Below are positions 1-7,657 of a stretch of 54,741 bases of DNA, piece after piece (position 1 is the first letter of the stretch; each line of letters opens with the position of its first letter). The DNA comes from Bryobacter sp. (GTDB lineage Bacteria; Acidobacteriota; Terriglobia; Bryobacterales; Bryobacteraceae). The position numbers and the translations under genes were made by a program. The stretch lies in contig JALHNI010000027.1 of assembly GCA_022843605.1 (NCBI GenBank), positions 1-54,741 of the forward strand, read 5' to 3'. The notes under the pieces were generated by a model. That model saw nothing but the letters and a program-made list of their open reading frames with translations. It did no database searches and was not told where the DNA came from.

Positions 1-69
1 CATGCGGCTCCAGGCAAAGTAGCCGCCAACGGCCACCAGCAACACTAAGATCGGAATGATCCGTTTCAT
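1..69 (-). CDS. N-terminus of a probable efflux membrane-fusion protein (partial)
   Basis: Only the first 23 codons are inside the window; the gene runs off the left edge. They read as two basic residues followed by a hydrophobic segment (MKRIIPILVLLVAVGGYFAW), which fits an N-terminal membrane anchor. The ATG (69-67) overlaps the TGA of the TolC-like gene (68-66) as ATGA, so the two are translationally coupled. An inner-membrane anchored HlyD/AcrA-type adaptor is what normally follows a TetR-TolC pair, so this is a context-based call. The visible residues alone do not prove the family. Confidence 0.55.
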   Translation of the reverse strand, partial: MKRIIPILVLLVAVGGYFAWSRM

Positions 70-1394
70 CGCGCCTTTTCTCCCATGGTTTGTACCGCCT
101 CTCGAATAGAACCCGCCGCCGCCGCCAGATCGATCCGCGCCAGATTGAACTGGTAAAGGGCTGTTAGGTGGTTGTCTCGGGCCCGGGCCAGGCGGGTCTG
201 GGCGTCGGTCAGTTCCAGGCTGTTGGCCACGCCCGCCTCAAAGCGACGTTGCGCCTGCGCTAGCTCGTTCTCTGACAGTTCGAGACCCTGCCGTGCCGTC
301 GCGATCTGATCCCGGGTGGAACGCAGATTGTTGAAGGCCAGACGCACTTCGAGTTGCACCTGCCTCGCCAGATCCGCCGCGCGCAGGCGTTCCTGACGTT
401 GCACAATGCCACTTTCCGCGCGGCGTGCCTCACGCCGGCCGCCATCGAAGATCGGCACTCGCACACTGATTCCGATACTGCGCGTGGGCAGCATGTTGTC
501 GCTCCCGTTGCCGATCACGCCGTAGTCGCCCGCGGCACCAATCGAAGGGAGCCGCTCCGCGCTGATGCTTCTCATCGTGAACGATGCCGCCATTTCCCGC
601 TTTTGCTGAGCCTTCAGATCCTGCCGCGCCTCGAGCGCAGTGCGCAGCGCTTCATCGAGCGCCGGGGCCGGTTCTGACCCATCGTTCACGCGATCATTCA
701 ATTCGAGCTCTACGGCCAGATTGAGTCCCATGGCCCGAGCCAATTCCAAATGAGCCCGCTCCCGTGCATTCCGGGCGACCTGGAGTCGCTGCTCCTCGTT
801 GGCCAACTGGACCTTCGCTCGCGTCACATCGATGCCCGTCCCGATTCCGGCGCTTTTCTGCGAATCGGCTAGTTTCACTAGCGCCTTGGCGAGTTCCACG
901 TTCGCCGTTGCCGCATCGACGCCTGCTTCGCCCTCCAGCGCCAGCACGTACGCGCGTGCCACCTGCTGGACGGTGATGTTGGTGGCGTTGGCCGCCTCAA
1001 GCTCCGCCACCGTGATCATGGCCTTCGCGGCTTTGTACCGCTGAATGCTGGCGAGGTCGAGAATACTTTGTGACGCCGACGCTCGATAGTCAACCACCGT
1101 GAATGGTCCCGCAAAAGTTGGAAAGCTCAGGCCAGGGATAGTCGGGAACTGGATCCCGAACGCCTGTAGATTGCGAGTCTGGTTGGAGGCCCCAATCGAA
1201 CCATCGACGTTGGGGAGAAACGCCGCCAATGCCTGACGTCGGCGGGCGTCGGCTTGGGAAACTCCTTCCTTCACCAACTGCAGCCGCAGATTGCCGTCCT
1301 TCGCCGTGGCCAGCGCCACGGCCTTCTGCAAGGTAAGCGGTAATACCTCCGCGGACAGGTTCCAACCCATCAGGCATAAAAACAACAGTCGCAT
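66..1394 (-). CDS. TolC-like outer membrane efflux protein
   Basis: 442-residue outer-membrane efflux channel (OEP family), expected to form a trimeric exit duct with the membrane-fusion protein encoded next. It has a Sec signal peptide (MRLLFLCLMGWNLSA), then two copies of the OEP repeat rich in Ala/Leu/Glu/Arg helices; the tract near the C-terminus (QRRFEAGVANSLELTDAQ) is the characteristic OEP motif. An upstream in-frame start at 1562 exists but lies inside tetR. The ATG at 1394 is preferred because it opens the signal peptide and overlaps the tetR stop as TGATG. Operon order is tetR - this gene - adaptor, as in repressor-controlled drug or solvent efflux operons. The substrate cannot be read from the sequence. 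Confidence 0.9.
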   Translation of the reverse strand: MRLLFLCLMGWNLSAEVLPLTLQKAVALATAKDGNLRLQLVKEGVSQADARRRQALAAFLPNVDGSIGASNQTRNLQAFGIQFPTIPGLSFPTFAGPFTVVDYRASASQSILDLASIQRYKAAKAMITVAELEAANATNITVQQVARAYVLALEGEAGVDAATANVELAKALVKLADSQKSAGIGTGIDVTRAKVQLANEEQRLQVARNARERAHLELARAMGLNLAVELELNDRVNDGSEPAPALDEALRTALEARQDLKAQQKREMAASFTMRSISAERLPSIGAAGDYGVIGNGSDNMLPTRSIGISVRVPIFDGGRREARRAESGIVQRQERLRAADLARQVQLEVRLAFNNLRSTRDQIATARQGLELSENELAQAQRRFEAGVANSLELTDAQTRLARARDNHLTALYQFNLARIDLAAAAGSIREAVQTMGEKAR

Positions 1395-2053
1395 CACTGC
1401 TCCTCGCCCGGTGCCAAAAATCCGGCTTTCGCGAAACTCTTGATCTGCGTCAGCACTTCCTGCATGTTCTGGCCGTCGCACAGGCCACCCGAAATCAGCC
1501 CGACCTTCCTTGAGGTTCCCATCGCATGGGCCAGCAAGCCGACGCTGAGGTACATGCGCCAAAAGACTTCCGTCTTCGAGAGATGCGGTAGGGTTCTTCC
1601 GAACGCGCGGTTGAACCGCGCGGCCACCGGCGCAATCTCCTCCGCGAAGAAACGGTCAACCACCGGATGCGGATCGGTGTAGATGCGCCCCATCATCTTG
1701 GTGACGGTTACCCCCTCCTCCGCCAGACGCTTTGCCTCCGTCACTACTGGCGCGTAGAACGCATCCAGCAGGGAATCGAGCGGCACTGGTTCGTCACCGT
1801 ATTGCCGCTCCAAACCGTCGAGCATCGCGATCCGCTCTTCGTTAATCGGCCGCAGACGACGGACATAGACGGCACGGACCAGTTCGTCTTTGCTTTGGAA
1901 GTGGTAGTTGACCGCGGCCAGATTCACCTCGGCCAAGGCGGTAATCTGCCGCAGGCTGGTGGCATCGATGCCGAGATCGCAGAAGAGCCGTTCGGCGGCA
2001 CCGAGGATCCGCTCTTTGGCCCCAAGATTGGGACGAACGATCGTATCATTCAT
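1394..2053 (-). CDS. TetR/AcrR family transcriptional repressor of the efflux operon
   Basis: 219-residue TetR-type regulator. Residues about 14-60 form the N-terminal helix-turn-helix (ERLFCDLGIDATSLRQITA, then VNLAAVNYHFQSKDELV), typical of TetR/AcrR recognition helices. The rest is the helical ligand/dimer domain and resembles the CerR/DUF1956 class often linked to HlyD-type exporters. It is the first gene of the efflux operon and is coupled to the TolC-like gene by a one-base stop/start overlap. A near-consensus promoter lies directly upstream with a short palindrome between the -10 box and the ATG, so autorepression is likely. The inducer is unknown. Confidence 0.92.
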   Translation of the reverse strand: MNDTIVRPNLGAKERILGAAERLFCDLGIDATSLRQITALAEVNLAAVNYHFQSKDELVRAVYVRRLRPINEERIAMLDGLERQYGDEPVPLDSLLDAFYAPVVTEAKRLAEEGVTVTKMMGRIYTDPHPVVDRFFAEEIAPVAARFNRAFGRTLPHLSKTEVFWRMYLSVGLLAHAMGTSRKVGLISGGLCDGQNMQEVLTQIKSFAKAGFLAPGEEQ

Positions 2054-2094
2054 ACGTACGTTTGAATTATGCGGGCGAAAAAATCTCTTGTCAA
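2054..2094 (-). promoter_or_regulatory. sigma70 promoter and possible operator of the tetR-efflux operon
   Basis: On the minus strand there is TTGACA (2094-2089), a 17-base spacer, then CATAAT (2071-2066): a perfect -35 and a one-mismatch -10. Only 12 bases separate the -10 from the ATG at 2053, so the transcript leader should be about 6 nt and no Shine-Dalgarno sequence fits. The palindrome ACGTACGT (2054-2061) spans the expected start site and is a candidate TetR half-operator pair. Confidence 0.75.
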
Positions 2095-2118
2095 GGGATC
2101 TAGTTAGAGGCTCATTTC

Positions 2119-3270
2119 TTAAACGTCTGCGATGGACCGTAGCAGTTGGATGACGGCTTCGGGATCATCCGAAGTGCCTTGAGCCAGCGTCTTGCCGCCG
2201 CCTCCTCGACCCCCCACCTGCCCGATTACCGTTTTGAATACCGCGCCTGCGTTCAAGCCGCTCTCAGGCGAAACCGCCAGCAGAATCGCCGTCCCCGCCA
2301 CTCCGAGATACACCGCTGACCCGGACTGCGTAAACCCCTGCGCCTCGGCGCGCGCTTCGTCCACGAGTTCCGTCCACTGTGCGACATGAACGCGGCGTCC
2401 TGCCGCGTTGGGTTCGCTCTGCCGGAACGTGGCTGCTCCCCGTCCGATGGCGGCCTCGATCGTCAGCTTAGCCAAAGCCTTTTCAGCCACCGCCACGCGA
2501 TTCTGCACGGCGGACACACTGGCCGGAACCTGATCCAACGCAACACTCAGTGTCCGAGCGGCAACTGACAGAGACTCGAAGTCGGCGCGTGCACGCGCCA
2601 CGGCTCGCCCGCCGCACAGAAACTCAATCCGCAAGGACTGTCGCACCTTTTCGACTTTGCGCAATGTGACGATTCCGATCTGTCCGGTGCTTAAGACATG
2701 CGTACCACCGCAGGCGCTGCGGTCCAGACCGTCGATCGTGACCACCCGCAACGGACCGCTACGTTCCGAAGTCTTACGCAATCCAGCGGGCGATTCCTCC
2801 ACTGAGACCGTGACTGGCCGGTTCGCGTGAATCTCCCGATTCGTCTCAGCCTCAATCTCCGCCAGCCGCCCGGCCGGAAGCTCTGCCGCGTCCACATCAA
2901 TGGTTGCCGCCTCGTCGCCGAGGTGGAAGCTGACGGTGGAGATGCCGAAGCGTTCGGCAAGCACGGCGGAAAGCAGGTGCTGTCCGGTGTGGTGCTGCAT
3001 GTGGTCGAACCGCCGGGGCCAGTCAATCGTCCCGAAGACGTCTACATCGCGCAAAGGTGCCGCCAGCCGATGGGCAACACGCTCGCCTTCATCCACCACT
3101 TCAACGACGGCAACATCGTTTAGGGTGCCGGTGTCTTGTGGCTGGCCCCCCGAGGCAGGGTAGAAGGCCGTGCGATCCAAATAAAGAGTGGTCGCTTGCT
3201 CATCGCAAGCGACCACTTTGGCTCTAAACTCCACTAGCGTGGAATCGGAATAGTAAAGGCGATCGGTCAT
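2119..3270 (-). CDS. Stand-alone alanyl-tRNA editing protein (AlaX-type, with DHHA1 domain)
   Basis: 383 residues related to the editing half of alanyl-tRNA synthetase, without the aminoacylation domain. It should hydrolyse mischarged Ser- or Gly-tRNA(Ala) in the cytoplasm. The N-terminal part (ALYLDRTAFYPASGGQ-like region, residues about 28-45) matches the AlaRS second additional domain. Zinc-site residues are visible: H94 and H98 in HHTGQH, C187 and H191 in ACGGTH. The C-terminus carries a DHHA1-like glycine-rich tract (GGRGGGGKTLAQG, residues about 350-363), so this is the long AlaX form. Its ATG overlaps the stop of the upstream secreted-protein gene as ATGA, an unexpected coupling. A full alaS is presumably elsewhere. 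Confidence 0.9.
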   Translation of the reverse strand: MTDRLYYSDSTLVEFRAKVVACDEQATTLYLDRTAFYPASGGQPQDTGTLNDVAVVEVVDEGERVAHRLAAPLRDVDVFGTIDWPRRFDHMQHHTGQHLLSAVLAERFGISTVSFHLGDEAATIDVDAAELPAGRLAEIEAETNREIHANRPVTVSVEESPAGLRKTSERSGPLRVVTIDGLDRSACGGTHVLSTGQIGIVTLRKVEKVRQSLRIEFLCGGRAVARARADFESLSVAARTLSVALDQVPASVSAVQNRVAVAEKALAKLTIEAAIGRGAATFRQSEPNAAGRRVHVAQWTELVDEARAEAQGFTQSGSAVYLGVAGTAILLAVSPESGLNAGAVFKTVIGQVGGRGGGGKTLAQGTSDDPEAVIQLLRSIADV

Positions 3271-5027
3271 TGGCCGCTGATGGCGATCCGCGCAATATTG
3301 CTTTGGAACGACTCAACACCCAAGGATATCGGAACACTGTTGCCAGTGGGGACCCCCTCGGGCACGATCACATTGATCTGGTACAGTCCCATGAATCCGG
3401 GCACCAGACCCGCAAAGAAGGGATCAGCGCTGAACAGGCTGAAGGGACCGGGTGTCCCGAAGATCACGACCGGGTTGGGCGAGACCACTGCCAACGGATC
3501 AGCCGGTGAGGCCACGCCGCTCGCTACCGGCGGATCTGTCGCTCCAAGGCCGATCGCATAGATGACGAGGACGTCGCCTGGTTTGGCGGGGGCCCCGCCG
3601 GGAACTCCCAGGCTAGTGGGCAGCGGGAATCCGCCCTGCGTCGCGTTCACGATAATGCCGTAGTCACCCGCAAAGTTGCTGAAGGTCATGATGCGCGGTA
3701 CCCGGCGTTCAATCGTGACGCTGACGGTATTGCCGCGCTGGCCTGCCCGGTCCACCCGGATGGTTGCTTCGCCCACCGGTGTCTCGTACGGGATGAGGAA
3801 GTTCACCTGATTGTAGGAGACATAGTAGAGCGGGGCCGGCGTGTTGTTCACGAAGACTTGTACGCCGCTGATCGTCGTGGGATAGGGCGTGGACTCGGCG
3901 CCCGCGGGTGCGGTGCCCAGCGGGACAAACTGTTCGCCGAACACAGCCGTGGCGCCCCCCTGGGCTAGCGGCTCGTTGCGGGCATAGGTGCCGATATTCA
4001 GCACGCTGCCGACCGAAGAAAGCGGCGGACCCGCAGCGATCACCTCCAGGGTTGCCGGCACTCGCGTGGGGCCATTTGCCGCGTTCGAGTTCACGGTAAT
4101 GACGCCGGTGTAGATTCCCAACGCCAGGGTTCCAGCGTCGGCATCGGCTTTGATCAATGCCGAATTTGTGGCCTCCGGCGTCAACGTCAGCCAAGCGCCA
4201 CCGGTAGTGCCAGGCGCGAAGGTGGCGCCGGAAATCGCCAGTGTGCCTTGGCCGCGATTGCTCATCACCAGATACTGCGGCAGCTTGCCCGAGTGCGGGA
4301 TGCGGAACTTCAGGTTGGTGGTGCTGGCCACGGCAATGGGCTGGGCTGTCACATTGAGGGTGACCGGCACCGTCCGGTTGTCTCCGGCAAAAGTAGAGCC
4401 GGAGGTGACGATGCTGCCTTGATAGGTCCCCACTGGAGTGGAGGCAATCTGCCGGCCCACCACTCGATAGGGGTAGCTGAACCGGAAGGTTCCGCTGCCA
4501 TCGAGCGCGAGCGAAAGCCAGGATCCCCCGGTCGATGTGGTGACGGTGGATCGCAGTTCGCTGTTTGTCGTGAATGCCACTTCAGAGGTGCCACCTGTCG
4601 GAGGCAGGTAAAAGTCGACACGATCGGGTACACCGCCCCCGGCTTGAACGGTTACGGTGACCGATTGTGGAGCATCGATCGCATTGGGGTCGCGCACCGT
4701 CAGGGTGCCGGTGTAGGTGCCGCGCGCCAAGGTCGTGGTTTGAAAGCCAATGTTGATAGGCAGGCAGGTACCCACTAGCACGGTACAGGCACGGGATGCT
4801 CCCACGACGGCCGTCATCCAGGGGACGTCGGAAGTCAGCGCGAGGCTCAGGTTCCCCGTGCCCGCATTGCGGGCTTCAATGGTTTGCCCAGCCGCGACCG
4901 CGCCTTGCGCGAACGCTACCGGACCTACGGTCGTCGTCGACAGACGTAGCTTGGGTTGTGCCCAGATGCTCGCCGCCATCATTAAGAACAGGATTGAACT
5001 GTTCGTCAGCCGAGATGCAATTGCCAC
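3267..5027 (-). CDS. Secreted protein with BACON-like repeats and Solibacter-type C-terminal domain
   Basis: About 586 residues. Start choice: an in-frame ATG exists at 5072, but the GTG at 5027 has a good Shine-Dalgarno (GGGAG, 7-nt gap) and opens directly on a signal peptide (VAIASRLTNSSILFLMMAAS...WAQ). The middle holds three or four Ig-like/BACON-like modules of about 100 residues with recurrent Gly-Thr-Tyr-x-Gly-x-(I/L)-T-V strands. The last 240 residues, beginning near NIGTYARNEPLAQGGATAVF, look like the TIGR03437 'Solibacter C-terminal' domain (GDVLVIYAIGLGATDPPV; ending VPTGNSVPISLGV). Likely role is extracellular carbohydrate or surface binding, inferred from the fold only. It is followed by the AlaX gene with a 4-base overlap. 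Confidence 0.8.
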   Translation of the reverse strand: MAIASRLTNSSILFLMMAASIWAQPKLRLSTTTVGPVAFAQGAVAAGQTIEARNAGTGNLSLALTSDVPWMTAVVGASRACTVLVGTCLPINIGFQTTTLARGTYTGTLTVRDPNAIDAPQSVTVTVQAGGGVPDRVDFYLPPTGGTSEVAFTTNSELRSTVTTSTGGSWLSLALDGSGTFRFSYPYRVVGRQIASTPVGTYQGSIVTSGSTFAGDNRTVPVTLNVTAQPIAVASTTNLKFRIPHSGKLPQYLVMSNRGQGTLAISGATFAPGTTGGAWLTLTPEATNSALIKADADAGTLALGIYTGVITVNSNAANGPTRVPATLEVIAAGPPLSSVGSVLNIGTYARNEPLAQGGATAVFGEQFVPLGTAPAGAESTPYPTTISGVQVFVNNTPAPLYYVSYNQVNFLIPYETPVGEATIRVDRAGQRGNTVSVTIERRVPRIMTFSNFAGDYGIIVNATQGGFPLPTSLGVPGGAPAKPGDVLVIYAIGLGATDPPVASGVASPADPLAVVSPNPVVIFGTPGPFSLFSADPFFAGLVPGFMGLYQINVIVPEGVPTGNSVPISLGVESFQSNIARIAISGQ

Positions 5028-5473
5028 TCGCGTGCTCCCTTTTTCGAATGCCCAGACGTAGCCGACAGCCAACTCCTCAAAACGCCGTGACTTCCGCTAC
5101 ACCCATCCAGCCAAGGCGCTGATGCGGACCGGCCACGGAAAAAGGAGACTCGTCTCCACATCGAAAATCACAAAAGGATAGCGATGACGTAGGACCGGGC
5201 CGAATTGGCCTCAGGAATCCGACGCGGGATGGATTCCATACTCGTACGCTGCGAGTTCATGCTGGACGGTCTTGAGGGCTGATCATCATTCCCGGGGGAG
5301 GAATCATAAAGAGCGGAAGTGAGCCGTCAGGCAACAGCCGTAGTATACCAGTCCTCCCGTTTTTTCTGAACATCCCCCGCTTTGTTTACTCCTCAGTTAA
5401 CAGTCGATGAGGAATGCGGCGCTCTCTTCCGTTTCAGCGCGCTTTAGATTGCGATACTCTGGAATCGAGGGTC
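5028..5473. other. Long intergenic region; probable structured leader of the minus-strand gene
   Basis: No convincing gene here. On the minus strand an extended -10 (TGGTATACT, with TATACT at 5347-5342) lies 17 bases after a weak -35-like TTCAGA, giving a leader of roughly 300 nt for the secreted protein. Inside that leader the perfect palindrome GGAGAC-GA-GTCTCC (5157-5144) is followed by TTTTT (5143-5139), an intrinsic-terminator-like arrangement, and ATTCC/GGAAT flanks a C-run near 5295. I recognise no known riboswitch class. Nothing clear is seen for a cysE promoter on the plus strand. Confidence 0.4.
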
Positions 5474-6133
5474 ATGTTCAGTACTATCCGCGAGCAGATG
5501 GAGACGATTTTCCGCGAGGATCCCGCGGCATCCAGCTATCTCGAGATCCTGCTCTGTTATCCCGGCTTGCACGCCGTCATGACCCACAAGCTCGCTCACC
5601 GGCTTTACCTGGCGAAACTCCGTCTACCGGCGCGCTGCCTCTCTCAACTGGCACGCTGGCTTACTGGGATCGAAATTCACCCTGGGGCCACCATCGGCCG
5701 GCGCCTGTTTATCGATCATGGCATGGGTGTGGTGATCGGCGAAACCGCGGTAATCGGCGACGATTGCCTGATTTACCAGCACGTCACTCTGGGCGGTACG
5801 GGCAAGGATAAAGGGAAGCGCCACCCCACCGTAGGCAACAATGTCGTCATCGGCGGCGGGGCCAAGGTTCTCGGCAACATCACCATCGGCGACCATTCGC
5901 GCATTGGTGCTGGCAGTGTCGTGATCCAGTCCGTGCCGGATCACTCTACCGTGGTCGGCATTCCGGGCCGTGTAGTCCGTCAGCGTGGCGCCGAGCCACA
6001 AGAGAAACTGGATCACTGTAAGATGCCCGATCCCGAGGGTCAGCTGATCACCCAACTCACGCGCCGCATTGAGGCGTTGGAAGACGAGATCAAGCAGATG
6101 CGGGAAGATTCGCAGCGCGTTGAACAGAGATGA
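5474..6133 (+). CDS. cysE: Serine O-acetyltransferase
   Basis: 219 residues. It acetylates L-serine from acetyl-CoA to O-acetylserine, the first step of cysteine synthesis. The short class of CysE is evident: helical N-terminus ([19 protein letters not shown]), then a left-handed beta-helix of hexapeptide repeats with the family signature [21 protein letters not shown] (H-rich active site) and [12 protein letters not shown] loop, followed by a C-terminal coiled tail. In-frame starts exist upstream (5414), but ATG 5474 gives the usual N-terminus. The stop overlaps the start of the next gene as ATGA. The partner O-acetylserine sulfhydrylase is not in the window. Confidence 0.95.
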   Translation: MFSTIREQMETIFREDPAASSYLEILLCYPGLHAVMTHKLAHRLYLAKLRLPARCLSQLARWLTGIEIHPGATIGRRLFIDHGMGVVIGETAVIGDDCLIYQHVTLGGTGKDKGKRHPTVGNNVVIGGGAKVLGNITIGDHSRIGAGSVVIQSVPDHSTVVGIPGRVVRQRGAEPQEKLDHCKMPDPEGQLITQLTRRIEALEDEIKQMREDSQRVEQR

Positions 6134-6705
6134 CGCTCGCCATCTTCGCTCTTACCCTCGTTTTCGCCGACACTCCGGCCCAGGACTTGCCCTACTACAT
6201 CGCTCCCTGCACCAAAGAGGTTGCGGCCGATTCCGGATGCTTTCACGGTGACGATCAATTGGCCGTCTATGCACTGGATGCCTGGCAGCGCGCGGCGGCA
6301 GGCAAGCTGAATCTCCATCGGGTTTCTGAGCCGATGGAGGCGCGCATTCATGTCGTCTGGGCGTCGAAGTTTGGCGGTCTGTACGGCGAGGCCGAACCGG
6401 TGACGATCAACGGCCGGCCCGGTGTCAGGCTCGCGATCCGCCCTGTAGGCCGCAATGTCAATGATCCGCTGCTCCGCGACGTGATGGTCTATCTAACGGT
6501 GCTTCACGAAGCGGGGCATGGGCTCGGGCTTCGCCACACGCGCGAGTTCGCCGACATCATGTACAGTTTCCAGTTCGGCGGCGACCTGGCTGAGTATTTC
6601 CAGCGCTACCGCCGCAAGCTTTCCACTCGCGCCGATTTTCCGAAGCACTCCGCTATTGCAGAGGGTGACCTGCACCAGCTGAAGTCCATTCTGGGCGTGA
6701 AGTAG
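6130..6705 (+). CDS. Small secreted matrixin-like metalloprotease
   Basis: 191 residues with a short signal peptide ([18 protein letters not shown]). The zinc motif H126-E-A-G-H130-G-L-G-L-R-H136 is a full HExxHxxGxxH metzincin site, and D-I-M144-Y supplies the Met-turn, so this is a matrixin-type peptidase (M10-like) catalytic domain with almost nothing added. Two cysteines near residues 27 and 37 may form a disulfide. It is coupled to cysE by a 4-base ATGA overlap, although no functional link is obvious. Substrate unknown; extracytoplasmic proteolysis is the inferred role. Confidence 0.85.
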   Translation: MTLAIFALTLVFADTPAQDLPYYIAPCTKEVAADSGCFHGDDQLAVYALDAWQRAAAGKLNLHRVSEPMEARIHVVWASKFGGLYGEAEPVTINGRPGVRLAIRPVGRNVNDPLLRDVMVYLTVLHEAGHGLGLRHTREFADIMYSFQFGGDLAEYFQRYRRKLSTRADFPKHSAIAEGDLHQLKSILGVK

Positions 6706-6707
6706 CC

Positions 6708-7466
6708 TTAACTGCCGCGGGCGGTTGCGTAGCGCAACGTTCGAGCGTCAGGGACGGCGAGGGCGTTGGCTGCCGGAAGAGGCGTCGCCCGGACGCGCGG
6801 AGTCAGCGGCGCGCCCTCAATCGCTTTTGCCTCCCGGATGAGTTCGGCCAAGTCCTGCTCGTGGGAGGCTTCGCGTGGGCTTCGAAGCCAGGTGGCCCAG
6901 TTGGTGGCGCCTGTCGCCGGAATACTGAATTCTTTCCGCCAGCGATCGAGATAGAGGCGAACCCGCGCCTCATATTGATGGCGCTTCACCGTGTAGATCG
7001 GTTGGTTCTCGCAGTGGGCGATGGCGCTGGAGTAGGCGTAGAGGTGCGCTTTCTGGCAGAGGCCGGCGGCGACGGGGTTCTGCTCAATGTAGAGCAGCGC
7101 TGCGCGGTACTGGCCTGGGGAGGCGATGTGTTTGGCGTGAAAGTGATGGCGCCAAAGGTGTCCGTCGGTGTGGCGGAGTCCGTTCATGTAGCGGGCATGG
7201 TAAGACTGCAGGTGCTGCATCAACCGCGAGATGCCGCGTTTGCGCTGGGGTTCGAAGAGGAAATGGACGTGATTGGACATCAAGCAGAAGGCATGGATAC
7301 GGACCTTATAGCGCCGGGCCAAGGTATCGAGGCGATCGAGGTAGAGCGTCAGGTCGGCCTTGCTCGAGAAGACTTTCTGGCGTTGCGATCCTCGCTGATA
7401 GACGTGGTAAACCTGCCTGCACTTGAACGAGCGCAACCGCGGCGGAAGTTGGATCCGTTTCGCCAT
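6708..7466 (-). CDS. REP-associated tyrosine transposase (RAYT, Y1/HUH family)
   Basis: 252 residues of the IS200/IS605-like Y1 transposase superfamily. The HUH motif is N-H66-V-H68-FLF and the likely catalytic tyrosine is Y126 in LLYIEQNPVAAGL, which is diagnostic for RAYTs. The N-terminal YHVYQRGSQRQKVF tract is typical. It is a single, intact gene without flanking terminal inverted repeats or a partner tnpB, so it looks like a domesticated chromosomal RAYT and not a complete insertion sequence. RAYTs act on REP-type hairpins; the nearest candidate is the palindrome at 7607-7634. Confidence 0.92.
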   Translation of the reverse strand: MAKRIQLPPRLRSFKCRQVYHVYQRGSQRQKVFSSKADLTLYLDRLDTLARRYKVRIHAFCLMSNHVHFLFEPQRKRGISRLMQHLQSYHARYMNGLRHTDGHLWRHHFHAKHIASPGQYRAALLYIEQNPVAAGLCQKAHLYAYSSAIAHCENQPIYTVKRHQYEARVRLYLDRWRKEFSIPATGATNWATWLRSPREASHEQDLAELIREAKAIEGAPLTPRVRATPLPAANALAVPDARTLRYATARGS

Positions 7467-7606
7467 CCACCAATAAGTGGATTCTCGAGCGGAAAATTCT
7501 CAAGTTTATTTTCTCCAGACTCGCCCTTAAGGCCTCGAAAAAACGCAAATCTCCCCCAACCCCTTACCGTTGAAGCCTTTAGATATGAGTCCGACTAAAT
7601 AATAAG

Positions 7607-7634
7607 TTCCCTATAATCAATAGCTTATAGGGAA
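7607..7634. repeat. Perfect 10-bp inverted repeat (hairpin)
   Basis: TTCCCTATAA and TTATAGGGAA are separated by 8 bases. The hairpin lies 24 bp past the stop of the MgtC-like gene and about 140 bp upstream of the RAYT start. It may be the MgtC transcript's terminator (AT-rich but no clean U-tract) or a RAYT target palindrome. Confidence 0.6.
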
Positions 7635-7657
7635 AGCGCGGAGATGATGGCGTCAGC

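Noticed and set aside
6708..7657. A complete insertion sequence around the RAYT gene
   Set aside because: No terminal inverted repeats, target duplication or accessory tnpB are visible. Only one palindrome is nearby, so a solitary RAYT is the safer call.
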